Assembly: GCA_022432975.1 (NCBI GenBank)
Contig: CM039505.1
Span: 51,492,653 to 51,556,652 of the forward strand
DNA from: Begonia masoniana
Lineage: Eukaryota; Streptophyta; Magnoliopsida; Cucurbitales; Begoniaceae
Length of the DNA: 64,000 nt
Direction: 5' to 3'
The translations under genes were made by a program, and so were the position numbers. Under the pieces are notes generated by a model, which saw only the letters and a program-made list of their open reading frames with translations, made no database searches and was not told the DNA's origin. How positions within the stretch are numbered: position 1 is the stretch's first letter; every line of letters begins with the position of its first letter. Shown piece by piece: positions 22,759-35,135 of this stretch.

Positions 22759-23483
22759 AACTGAGAATCTAGTCGGATATATTTGATTTTCAGAATAATG
22801 TTTTATGATTTGGTTTGGTTTTAATGAACCAAATCATAAACACAAGATTTTCTTAATTAAATTATAAATTCTCTCTACACAAACATGCTTTGTTTTTGTT
22901 TATCAGATCATATCATGGAATTCCTCAATTGGATTTGGTTGATTTGTTTGTTTTACAAGCATATAAATCAGTAACTTTTGGTTTATCTGAGCTAGTCATT
23001 GTTGACCTTCCATGTTCGTTATAGTTTCTCGTATTCATTAATGAAAAACACAAAAGATCCCAAAAGGCTCTTGAACATGTTGATTTTCGCGTTTCTGTAA
23101 TTAAAAAAATAAAGAGAAATGCTTACTTGATTCCATGAGGGCAGAAATTGATTTCTCCCTCTTAACACGTTAAGTTTCTTTAAAGAGAATTTTGATGGAA
23201 CAATTCTCGTTATTCTTTTTGGGTGGAGAGAGGACCAATTTCTTTTTAAGAGTTATCTTAATGATTAAGTTCAATCAACTAAACCGTTTTATCAATAAAA
23301 AAAATACCAGGATCAATAAGAATTGTACACATATGGACCACATCACGCGGGTTTCAAAATTTGACGTTTAAGTTTCATAAGATTTGACTTTATTAGTGTG
23401 ATGCTTTCATAGAACATCGGTCGATGTATCTGCCGTTTGGTTCGGTCACTGTCTCTGCTGTTTGGCAGAGACATAATTCTCTC
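22759..23483. other. AT-rich intergenic stretch
   Basis: No gene recognised. From about 23415 the sequence becomes related to the following repeat block (cggtcgatgt and ctgccg phrases). Confidence 0.4.
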
Positions 23484-23645
23484 ACCGGTCGATGTGCAAT
23501 CCTTACTGCAACCGGTCGATGTGCAATCCTTACTGCAATCGGTCGACGTGCAATTCTTAATGTAATCGGTCGATGTACAATTTTTACTGCAATCGGTCAA
23601 TGTGCAATCCTTAATACAATCGGTCGATGTGCAATCGGCAGAGAT
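23484..23645. repeat. 27-bp tandem repeat, six copies
   Basis: Units start at 23484, 23511, 23538, 23565, 23592 and 23619. The consensus begins a(c/t)cggtcgatgtgcaatcct. Copies differ at several positions, so the array is older than the 25-bp array at 43546. Single cggtcgatgt copies with a nearby ctgccg lie on both sides (about 23417 and 23695). The ctgccg/cgatg flavour recalls the U3 of the solo LTR at 43050, but relatedness is not shown. Confidence 0.85.
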
Positions 23646-24062
23646 ATCAGCTTTCGGCAAAAACATCAACCTTTCACCAATCCACGTTGGGATCGGTCGA
23701 TGTTTGATTTTTCTGCCGTCACACTACATTTATTCCAACAATTATTAATTTAATTAGTGTAAAGTGTAATTTAAATACAACACATGTATACCACGTTTAA
23801 CTACTCTGACAATTTCGAATCCCGTCGCTTGTACGAGAAATTTTGAAATCGCTAGACAGAATAACGATATATTTCAAAGTAATGTTAGAAATTGGTTTGA
23901 AATACGCTATTAATTGAAAAAACTGGAACACATGAGTTTAATTTAATGAACAAAATGACAAAAAATGTCCAAGAACAGGAAGATTTAGATTTTAAATTAT
24001 ATTTTCCGGCATATTCACAAAAGGGTCGAAGCACAAACAAAAATTACTGCAAAAAAAGAAAT
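23646..24062. other. Spacer and 3' flank of the HVA22-like gene
   Basis: Ends of the repeat block up to about 23720, then AT-rich DNA. The part nearest 24062 is probably the 3' UTR of the HVA22-like gene. Confidence 0.4.
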
Positions 24063-26622
24063 TTAATGACGCCGGACGAGATTGATGTCATGTTGTCGAT
24101 TAGTTCTGTCGTTGAAGGCTCGTCCGAATTCATCTCCTCGCCGGTGCATGTTGTCTTCATCGAGAAAACCATACTCTGTTTCGCTACGGCGGCCGTGAGG
24201 CTCTGAAACGGCAGGATAAGCTCCGGCGCTGTCCAACGGCGGCGCACTCGGAGACCAGTTCGTGTTCTGCCTTTCCTGTTTCGTTTCGTCGCCGGATTTT
24301 CGTAAAAACGGAAACCAGTCCTTTGATTGTGATGCTGGTTGCTCTCTCTCCGCTTTCTTCCCCTTCAAAATCTGCAAACAGAGAAATCGAATTTTCCGGT
24401 AAACCGGTTGGAAACTCCATTAAAATGCAGAGGAAGAAGAAGAAGAGTGAACAGAGTTTACCTCAGGAACTGGGTGTTTGGACTTTGAGGAGGAAGGAGA
24501 AGCCAAGTACTGGAAAAACTGGAAGACTGTAGACTGGCCCAACTCAGTGCAATTCTTCCAGTAGAAAATGGTCAAATCCCAAGCTTTCGACCTCCATTGT
24601 TGAAGCTTCTGTTCAATCTCTGATTCGTGGTCGATTACGTAAGGCTTCAACAGCACATCGAAGACGTACCCTGTTCCCTGAATTCATAATTTATATCATT
24701 TTGAAGTCTCGAAAAATAATAATTTTACGCGTAATTGTTATTAGATCTCGCGTTTTCGTTACAGTTTACCTGAGTTTTTGGGTACCACAAGTAGATAAAG
24801 AGTGCTAGTTTCATTTCGCCGTACATGGGTAACCTATGAAATCAACAAATTTTGATCATAATGTGACAAAAGAAATGTACAAAATTCAAAGAAATTGCTT
24901 AATCTATACCATGAAATGAATATGTCCCCAATCCTCTCCAATATTGTTATAAGTGCAGCAATAATCCTGCAAAATTATACCCGTATATCTTGGTAAGATG
25001 TCATCAAACTTGCAATAGGTCTACTAAATTGACAATATTTGCATCGAATGTTTACTTACTATATAATTTTTTGGGTAAAACGTATATTAGTCTTTAAACT
25101 TAAAGATGAAGAACAACTAATCTATGTAGTTACTTTTTTTTTAGGGATGGGCATGGTCCGGTCCGGTCTTGAGCCGGAATTGGACCGGACCATGGGATTC
25201 GGGAATTTTATCCTGAATCCCAGACCGGACCGTGCAAGGATCAGGACCAGACCGGACCAGACCAAAAAATTCGGTCCGGTCCCGGTTTCTTCCATTGTAA
25301 TGCTGAATATTTTTTTTTTTAAAATAAAAAAACAAAAAATTCTGAAATTGCATATAAATTTTTCCAATAAACTCAGCATACATATTTTTACTTGTACTTT
25401 TAATCGAAAGAATAAAAAATGAAAGTAACGTATATTAAACTAACAAATTAAATCTAATAATCTATGCTTAAAATAAAATCTCATAAGATAAACTAAATTC
25501 AACATCTAAAATATATCTAACCATCATAACATAAAAACTATTGGGTTCTTAGTCCGGTCCGATCTTTCGGGAATTTCGGACTATGGACCGTGGACCGGAT
25601 CATTGCCCATGAGATTTTTTCTTTGAGGACCAGTCCCGGACCAAGAACAGTCAAGGACCACCCAAAACCGGACCAACACCTGCGGTCCGGTCTGGTTCTT
25701 GGTTCGCGGTCCGGTCTTGCGCACCCCTATTTTTTTTTTAGTCAGATAACTCTTTGAACTTATGGGCGATAACAATTAAGTTTTCGTAATTACTAGTGTC
25801 GTAAAAGAAATTACGTTTTTGTCACTTGATTTTCTATTTTTGGTGATTTCCAGAAAGAATTAACTTAGTTAGAAAGATTTTTTTTGTAATTTTGACAATT
25901 GTGAGCGTTGAATTTTTCCAGTTCTAGAATCGTTAAAATCACGAAAATCGTTCTCTTTAGAATTCTTTCTTTATAGAAATAACCTAACACGGAAAATTAA
26001 GTGACCAAAAATATGATTTCTTTTCTACCAACTTTCACGAAGACTTTATTGCTAACGGATCTAAGTTCCACGAATTATTTCCCTAAAAAAACTACGTTGA
26101 CCTAACATTATTTTTCTTTTTTATCTATGAAATACATTGAAGGATCATAGAATTTATTTAATTAAATTCATTTAAACAAAACCAAGGAGATGCGTTGGAT
26201 CTTTTGCGTTGACCAAAATTTAGCCACCCAAAATCATTTTTATAAAGTCGTTCAGGCCATGATCATCAATAATTGTGCAGCTAGAGAAGAATCATTTATC
26301 ATGAAATGTAAATAAATAATTAAAAACAGGACTAGAATAAGGAAAATCTAAACCCAGAAGCAAAAAATTTGATCGTTCGATTTCTTCAAATGGAGATAAT
26401 TGATTCGTACCAGTATTGACACCAAAATCTGAGTTCTTCGATCTGTGCACTCTTCTTCATCACCGTTTTATAGCACTCAAATGCTGGATATGCATACCCA
26501 AATAGCATCCTGCAATTCATATCATCATTTAGAGAGAGAGAAAGTAGGAGAGAGAAAGCTTCGGCATATTAAAAAATGGCGGAAACGTACAGGAGACATC
26601 TGCTGATGAATTCCCCTAACAT
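24063..26622 (-). CDS. HVA22-like protein (TB2/DP1/HVA22, reticulon-type ER membrane protein)
   Basis: Coding exons on the - strand, in order: 26622-26591, 26509-26411, 24966-24910, 24833-24770, 24677-24462 and 24371-24063. Splice phases are consistent and the product is 258 residues. The TB2/DP1/HVA22 domain spans about residues 1-110. It includes MLFGYAYPAFECYKTV, the ELRFWCQYW block, a hydrophobic segment (IIAALITILERIGDIFISW) and ALFIYLWYPKTQGTGYVFD. The C-terminal half is Ser-rich and hydrophilic, as in the longer HVA22 i/j/k-type proteins. Family members are ER membrane-shaping hairpin proteins related to yeast Yop1. Some are induced by ABA and stress. A non-coding 5' exon is likely, since a splice acceptor lies 13-20 bases upstream of the ATG. 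The second coding intron, about 1.4 kb, holds nested transposons. Confidence 0.92.
25071..26105. mobile_element. Long-TIR MITE in HVA22-like intron, interrupted by a hAT element
   Basis: The left end ttgggtaaaacgta and the reverse complement of the right end ttaggtcaacgta match as TIR termini. Further in, gaacttatgggcgataacaa (25754) matches the inverted sequence at about 26055-26080. The family resembles the MITE at 46426-47522. The left arm is split by the hAT-like element at 25142-25729. Removing that element brings gttacttttttt and agtcagataactc together, as in the related MITE. Confidence 0.65.
25142..25729. mobile_element. Short hAT-type MITE nested in MITE
   Basis: Starts TAGGGATGGGCATGG and ends GTCTTGCGCACCCCTA. 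The TIR pattern TAGGGRTGSGCA matches the hAT element at 13828. Subterminal sequences are rich in ccggaccgg-type repeats. It is flanked by T-runs (25134-25141 and 25730-25739), compatible with an 8-bp TTTTTTTT duplication, although a low-complexity one. 588 bp, non-coding. Confidence 0.78.
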
Positions 26623-28379
26623 TTTCGATCTCTTCACAGTAACCTGAAAAACAAAAAAAAAAAATTCCATATTTAGTTTCTCTGCAAGCAGTAAAACAAC
26701 AAATAAGAATCACTATACTCGATTACGATCCCCACCGAGTAATCACGCCGGAGAAGACGAAACCCACCGGAAAGCTCGCCGCTTCTGAATCGCCGGAGGA
26801 TAATCAGAAACTTTAGAAATACCCACTTGATGAAAAGTTCAGGAAATGAAATTTTTCCTCAAGAACAGCTGATCAAACAAAAATTGCGTGGGAATTTGGA
26901 TATGAATTAAGGATATGGGTTGGATAAAAATGCAGGCTAAGAGTGTTTGTGAAGAAGAAGACTTTCTATCTATATTGGGAACAAAAGAAGAAGTTTCTTG
27001 CCGTTGACGTCTTCTCCATCATCTTCCCACGCTAATCAGCAGCTTCTGTGAATTTCTTCGCATACTTCAAAAAACAGATTTTACAACTATTGTTTGGCGT
27101 CGACGACGACACTTTTGACTGAGGATGTTTTTGTAATTTCAATTTTATTACACAAGGGTATTTTTGTCTTTTTCAGTTTTTGTTTGACTTTTTAAATTTT
27201 GTTGAATTTAACTTGACGGAAAAGTTCAAAAATTAAATTAAATTACTGCAGGAATAAACTTTAAAAAATTTAAAATATATATATAATAAGAAAAATATGG
27301 ATGTGAAGTTACATAATTGGTCAAAATTTGGTTCTGAATTAACTTAAATGTTTGAAATCAAAGCATTTGACCTGGTCAGCCACCACAAAACCAAGTCAAC
27401 TTACTCGGAGTTTTAGAAAAATAAACCTATGATATCATGCTTGCATAATATTTATATAAAATAATTAATTAAAATAATAAACCAACCAATAATAATTCTA
27501 GACTATTTTCTTCAAAAACATCCTCAAAATATAATTATTTTTTCAATTTCTGTTTACTTTAATGAAATTGAGGGCTAAACATTTGACCAAGGATAACGTT
27601 ACATTTTCACGTTGACATGAGTTCTATCCGTCTTCCAATCGATAAACGACACGTCAAACGTACATTCAAGATTGGGCACTCTAAAAGTATACCTAACTTC
27701 ATTATTGACCCGCGACTTCTTCTAATTTGAGGAGAGATTTCGTTAGGTTATCATGTTTTCATGTTTACGACTCAGTTCAGGTTATTTTTAAAATACGAAC
27801 CATGAAAAAATATACTATTTGAATTTGTCACGTGAATATCGTTACAATACATGTTAAACAGATAAGACATGCAGATTGGACAAAATTATGTTCACCAATC
27901 AACGCCGTTGTTTTAATAATATATGATTAGGAAATATTATTCGTGCATTGATTAGGTTATTAGTGTGATTAAATAGTGGATTAATTTATGTTTATTGCAT
28001 TGTCACGACTAAGAGTTTTGTTGTAAGCTCAATCTACGCTTGCCTTGCAAGCATTGAATAAAAAAACAATAAAAAGTAGACGTAGACTAGATGGGTCAAA
28101 ATTTTTAATCTTTTAATTGATTAATAATTCCAAAAAAATTATCAACTTAATTTTTAATTCTAAAATATTTTTAGACGAGTATTAAAAAGCATTTATTAGG
28201 ATATTATATGTAGTCTAATAATTTATTTAAAATGTATAAATAATTATGCGTCAAAATCTTCAGTAATATTATGATCTTCGTCAAGTAGTATAATATTATT
28301 CGTTTTGAAACAAAGTTTAGAATTTTGTTATTAGATTTAGCCTAAAAGATCGAGACTTGACAATAGTATTAAAATCTTA
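26623..28379. other. 5' region of HVA22-like gene and intergenic DNA
   Basis: 26623-27060 probably contains the non-coding first exon, the intron and the core promoter of the HVA22-like gene; the limits are not resolved. After that comes AT-rich DNA with no recognised gene. Confidence 0.4.
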
Positions 28380-31300
28380 TTAGAAATGTGAGTGACAATG
28401 ATGTAGGGCCTCCCGAGGGATTATCTTGATGACTCATTCTCGTGAATCCTTGTCGTGGCTCATGACCTAATAATGAGATCGCATCTTACATTGAGTGTGA
28501 TTTTGGGTGTGTGATGTTAAACCCGCTAAAACAAGGCTCTCATCAGCTCATATGACCAACCATGATGTGGATCAAGTCCTGAGCTATGCCATGGTGATCT
28601 GATGCAGGGTCCTCAAGCCTCGGACATTGGGTCGGCTCATAAGGGCTGCAGACTTGCCTCCTATGGAAACACAACTCTGCTCCCCAACCTAGGTTAGGAT
28701 GGCCCCAAATAGGCCTTGTAAAAAAAAAAATTAGACATATCCCAGCTTGCAGGCAATGGACTGGGTGTCGGCCACACTAAGTATAATGTATTGTCAGATA
28801 AAATTTAAAAATAAATTCGAAACAGACAAATTATATTATTTTAATAAAAATATTACAACGTTCGTGAAAATGCAACCTTATACTAACTTCTGATTGTCAA
28901 TCTTTTTTTTTTTTTAAATATTATGAAAAATGTTCATAAGAGGGATTTATCCCTATTAGATCTCATTTTGCGCACAATTACGTCTCATTTTTTCTCTTAC
29001 ATTGATTATTGTTTTCTATCTCCTTTGGTTTATGCACTTTTTGTCGAACCTTGCATGAGATCTAAGACAAAAAGAGTATCGACTCGGCCAAAAAACGAAC
29101 TGAATCGTTCGACTCTTATTCTTAAATTTTTAATGTCACAACTGACGTCTTATAAATTGATTAAAAGTCAGAATTCAATAAAACTAAGCTAACACACAAA
29201 TTCAACAGTGACATCAAGATAATATGATAATATAAATCTAAACTATAATAATTTATGTAAAAAAAAAAACACTGTGATATGAAACAATTACAATAGAAAG
29301 AAATGAACTAACAAAGAAAGATTGCCTCAACAAGAAATATTTCAAAGAAATAAAATAAAATTTTAAAATATCGTCCAGCTCAATCTTCGATCGGCTGTTC
29401 CAAAACTCGACGGGTCATAAAAATAGATACATCATTTTACATGAAAATACATCTCCAAATAATATTTAAAAAATAATGCAATGCTAGGTATAAAATAAAT
29501 ATCTACCTTGAATGAAGTAAGTCACAATAATGAATAAGGAGTCCGTAAGTGCAATAAGAGTTGATCTCCAACACCTATTCGAGTGTACCAACATTAATAA
29601 GCTTTCAACAACTTCAAAATGTTCATTTGAATTCATAACAAGGATAGGAGTAAACTTGAGAATTTTATGAACAATCCCATGAAAATCAGATCAAAAACAC
29701 GTCTTGATCGACTCAAAAATTGTTCGGTAGTCTAAACCAGTTGACTAGAAAAACTGTCACGATTGTTGGTCCAGTCGCCTACATCGAAATTAGGACGTAT
29801 GCTCTTTCATGTTCGGATGTCCAAACTAATGGTTCGGATGCCCGGCTCGACTTCTTGATCGATAAATCACTCGAGCATCCTCTTAGGGCGTCCGTTACGA
29901 TGAGAAACTGTCTAGGGACTTCAAAAAACTGACTTTATTTTTTCTTAATTTTCAACTTCAAAAGACATTATATCAATGAATCTCAATTACGTCGGCTCAA
30001 AACTCTAAATTCTTCAAATCGAACCCCAAATCGTGTAAATATTCAACCTATACTCATCAATTTCAAGACCCTGCTCAAAACTCTAAACTCTTCAAATCGA
30101 ACTCTAAATCCGAACGAGAAAAAAAAAATTTAGAGTTAAACCGAAAATCAACTTCTAACGTTTTTGGTAATACAAACCCCAAAATTATCAATGCGACTTT
30201 GATTGGCAAAACACGAACCTAATCGATTCCTCTACGTTATAACTACGGATTTTATTTGAAAACTTTCATTGTATCACGGAGATATTCCACGCAGAAATCC
30301 TAAGCTCCGGCAAGGAATGGACCTCTTGACCATCGTTATCTCTTAGCAGCATCGTTATAATGAGAAGTGGTTATTTAGTATTGGAATTTTACACTTGTAA
30401 ACGCCCACTAATTAATTAACCATTTTCTTATAATTGTTTAATTAATTAACCCATTAATCTTTGCAGCCCTCAAATTTCATTAAAAAAAAAGTAATTTTAT
30501 TCTTGATTCCTATGGGAAATTACCATTTTTTCCTTTTAATAAATCAATGTGGATCACTTGTAAATGCACTATTTGTCATTATAATTTTAATTTATTTAAC
30601 TAATTCTTTATAATTTTAATTTTATTTTTACATGAACCCTAGGTCAATTGTCACAAATAAATTTACCAAAAGATGTTATTTATCTTTATTTTTATCTACT
30701 TCAATAGTTTATGCTTCCAAAAACATCTTATTTATCTAATTATTTTGCCCCGTTGATAAGTAATCTAGATTAAGATGACTAAAAATAAGATGTTTTTGTT
30801 GAGTTGTGGAGCCTACGCTAATTGAAAATCTTATACAAAGAAATTCGCAGATAGAGAGAGCGTGAGAGATAGAGACATGATTGTAATTCGTTTTTTTCTT
30901 TGATTTTAGTGAAATCTGGTAGCGGCAAGTAGTTGTAACTCTCGCATTGAAAGTGAACCATTATAAATCTGTGTGTTCCTATTTTTTGCATTATTATTCG
31001 TTTCAAAATCGGTTGAATTAAAGCGTTTAATCCTAACAATTTTCCCTAATACAAACATGTTATTATGAATAAAATAATATCATGTGATATAGTTATTCAA
31101 ATTATTGACGAAAATTGAATATAAAACCATTTAACTACGAAATTAAAACTAGAAGCATCAATTGAGAATATTCAATCCATGATAACCAAATTGGAACACG
31201 TTCGAAACTACTAAGATGTTTTGTTCTTTTTCCTGTTCCATTTTCTTTCTTTAAAAAAAGATAAATTAGCCTCCTTGTTACCAATCATGTGACTCCATTA

Positions 31301-31875
31301 ATGTTGATCTGAGCTGCCCCGCAACCACACGTTCGATCTTGTCTCCTCCATTAATCATTCCTGGTTAAACCCTAATTTGTCTAAATTGTGACGGATGTAT
31401 TTACCCACATTATGGTAAGTTCATATAGATCACGTACTTTATGCATAACTATCGTGGAGTCTCCCGATATTTTTAATACAATATTGTTCGTTTTGGACGA
31501 AAATCCGTACAGATTTGTTTTTGAAATTAGTCCAAATATGTTGTATTAAGTAGAAAAGAGAACTCTACGTATAAAACACTCAATTTTCACTCTGTCCAAC
31601 AAAGTGTGATTGTGCACTTCTACTAATATGAGTTGGATCTTCACAATCAACAAAATTTTGAGTTGTGATTGACTAGTGCTGACACAACTATTGTGTTCAT
31701 TTTCAATTTAAACCTATTAATATATGATCACCTTCACTTATTGGTTGCATATTTACTTAAAAAAATAATTTTATTTAGAATATCTAAAATATATTTTTCT
31801 ATAAGATAAACAGAATCTGCTCTAGTTTTTCTTATCCATTATCAGTATTCAATCTCCTCTATTTGAATATCTCAT
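28380..31875. other. Gene-free stretch with unassigned repeat-like segments
   Basis: At 28390-28790 the sequence is distinctly less AT-rich and ends in a run of ten A at about 28719, which could be a retroposed (SINE-like) fragment. I saw no clear polymerase III boxes. At 29700-29930 another more GC-rich patch repeats gttcggatg phrases. At 31440-31560 the phrase caatattgttcgttttggac is shared with 49985-50010, suggesting an old dispersed repeat. No gene was recognised. Confidence 0.35.
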
Positions 31876-32547
31876 CTATTTGTGTGGGGATGATACATGG
31901 CCATTTGTGGCAGATGAAGAAGAATCAAATTTTCTGCAATGGCGACAGCAAGAACAGGCAGAAAAAGAAGACGAAGAAGAAGAGAAGGCAAGACTAACCA
32001 GTGAATCAGCAAAAGCTTCGAGAATATAGTCATGGCTACTTTCGGCATTAAGCCTCAAATACCAACAGAGAAGCTGTTCAAGACCCTTCCATTTTCTCAA
32101 ACCATGAGCTTCCATCATTTCCGCCATTGATTTTCTGAAATCCAAGTAAGGATCCCGAGAATCCACGGCCAAAACCACGCTTTCTTTGAACAGAAGTTCT
32201 ACGTCGTCGTCCTTCGCCTCCTCTAATATCGAACTCGTCTCTCCCAGCTTGAAGAACAGCCTTTCTGCTCTCAACCCTTGAATCATTGTCTCTATCTGCT
32301 CTCCGGCGCCGTCTTCGGAGGCCGTGGAGAAGCTCCCGGCTTCGAACAAAGAGTTGGTGAAGAACGAGTCTGGGGATTCTCCGGTGACGATGGCTGATTC
32401 CGAGGAAACCGAGTTTAAGCTCCGGAAAATATCCTCGGTGGTTCTGAAAGAGAGAGTTCTCGGCTGAGTGCAAGGCGGCCATGGCCACGCCGGTGGCCTT
32501 GCTTCCGTGCCCTTGAAGAGAGAGGGAAGCCTCATTTTCCTACCCAT
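31876..32547 (-). CDS. OFP: OVATE family protein, transcriptional repressor
   Basis: Intronless, about 223 residues from the chosen ATG. An in-frame ATG five codons upstream (32562) is possible. I prefer 32547 because the resulting start MGRKMRLPSLF resembles the conserved N-terminus of OFP13-like proteins. The OVATE domain lies near the C-terminus: ESVVLAVDSRDPYLDFRKSM, then AHGLRKWKGLEQLLCWYLRLN and HDYILEAFADSLVSL. After it comes a Ser-rich tail with a CSCCRHC cluster. OFPs are nuclear, plant-specific repressors that bind KNOX/BELL homeodomain proteins and affect organ shape and gibberellin biosynthesis. A TATA-like element lies about 180 bases upstream. The sequence resembles the OFP13-16 group, but the paralogue is not assigned. 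Confidence 0.94.
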   Translation of the reverse strand: MGRKMRLPSLFKGTEARPPAWPWPPCTQPRTLSFRTTEDIFRSLNSVSSESAIVTGESPDSFFTNSLFEAGSFSTASEDGAGEQIETMIQGLRAERLFFKLGETSSILEEAKDDDVELLFKESVVLAVDSRDPYLDFRKSMAEMMEAHGLRKWKGLEQLLCWYLRLNAESSHDYILEAFADSLVSLAFSSSSSSFSACSCCRHCRKFDSSSSATNGHVSSPHK

Positions 32548-33650
<1,103 letters not shown>

Positions 33651-33895
33651 TAATTACCCAAAAAATGAGTTTGTAAACTTGTGATCTAGATCAAAGTAGA
33701 TTACATCTTCTGTCGCAGTCAATACCCTCAAACAAAATCCTATCTTTCAATTAAAAATAGGGTTTTTTTTAGACCCATCAATTAAGAAACAAAGAAGAAA
33801 ACCTAAGAAATGAAAATGAAAGAGATTTTTCTTGCACAAGTGTCAAGAAGATTACGGTTTATAAAAAAACAGATTCAGAGATTACAGAGATAGAC

Positions 33896-34186
33896 ATGGA
33901 GGAACAAAACAAAGAACAGAGTGTTCATCAGCCCCACTGGGATAGTTTGCTCTTGTATTTGTCTAGTTTTGAAGGTAGTTGTTTTAATGGATTCCAACTG
34001 ACATTATTCTGTGTCAAAAGTGAAGATGAAGATGAAGATGAAGATGAAGAAGATGATGATGATAATGATATGTTTCTTCAAAAATGGCCAAACTTAGGGT
34101 TAAATGAACTGTGGAGGTTTGGAGAGGACCACCTTATCTCTCATTTCCATGATGTGTTCTTCAGGGGACCATTTTTCTCTCTCTAG
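33896..34186 (+). CDS. Small acidic hypothetical ORF
   Basis: A 96-residue open frame starting at an ATG in the context tagacATGGag. It contains a run of Asp/Glu at about 42-58, encoded by a gatgaa/gatgat repeat, between two short aromatic-rich parts. No family is recognised. Low complexity and short length make chance likely; a small expressed gene cannot be excluded. Confidence 0.2.
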   Translation: MEEQNKEQSVHQPHWDSLLLYLSSFEGSCFNGFQLTLFCVKSEDEDEDEDEEDDDDNDMFLQKWPNLGLNELWRFGEDHLISHFHDVFFRGPFFSL

Positions 34187-35135
34187 ACCTCAAATTTGAT
34201 AGATGGTTATTTTAGGAAATATTAAATTTAAGTATTCAAATATGAATATTTGTTACTTCTCACTTATTCCCGCCCTTAACATTGAATCAATCGTACCGAG
34301 TTGAAGCAGAAATCGATAAGAGAAAGACTCGAGTTCAGCGTCATGGCCGCAAAGCACGAGAATCGACCCCTCCAGCCTACTAAAAGGGTCGTTCAGTCAG
34401 CCTCGTCTGCGGGTTGCGCGGGTCCTCCTGGCCAGCTAAAACTAGGCCTGACTGGCCATAAGCTTGCCAAGGCACGAGTTTGATGTCTTGAGCCAAAGCC
34501 TTGGACCTTGAGTTGTGGCGCTTAAACTTCAGTGTTGCGACTCTAGTTACAATGGTCTAAGCTTGAGCATGTCCCGGCCCGATAAAAAAATATGGATGAA
34601 CCGTACAAATCAACGAGCCAATAAGTAACCCTTATCGTCCACAAAACCGAATTCTCGTGTTACCATAAACCAAACGACCCACTTATACAGAAATCAAAGA
34701 GCAGACCCACCAAAACTGCACAAAATAACCCCAAATCTAGCCAAAATTCAGTCCCCAATGATTATAACATCCTTCTTCAACCATCTTCTTCACAGACTCA
34801 AAAATAGATCAAACCAGAATGAAAGCATTGTCATAAAATTAAGCTTTTTAATCTATTTTCAACTACACAGCCACTGCAATCAACAAGAATAGTCTCGAGC
34901 ATCCCGTGCCCCGAAAACTGAACATAAAATTTCATAAATGAAGAAGTATATTCCCTCAAACACAGTTTCGATATTACACGACGGACACTCATCGACAGAA
35001 ACATGGGCAAACGACAGAAAAAGTTCTTTACGTGTTTTCCCAGAATGTTCGGAATATGCGAAGGATAAAACATAATAAGATTTGAAGCTTCCAGAAGAAA
35101 TATAATGACCAATAAATATATAACGATCTCGAAAT
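34187..35135. other. Intergenic and 3' flank of UEV gene
   Basis: At 34300-34570 there is a more GC-rich segment with no recognised coding content. From about 34800 the sequence is probably the 3' UTR of the UEV gene. Confidence 0.35.

Noticed and set aside
25039..25422. 127-codon frame and overlapping - strand frames
   Set aside because: They run through the ccggaccgg-rich end of a hAT-type element and have no protein family.
28380..28800. SINE-like retroposon ending in an A-run
   Set aside because: No convincing polymerase III A and B boxes and no flanking duplication found, so only mentioned as unassigned.
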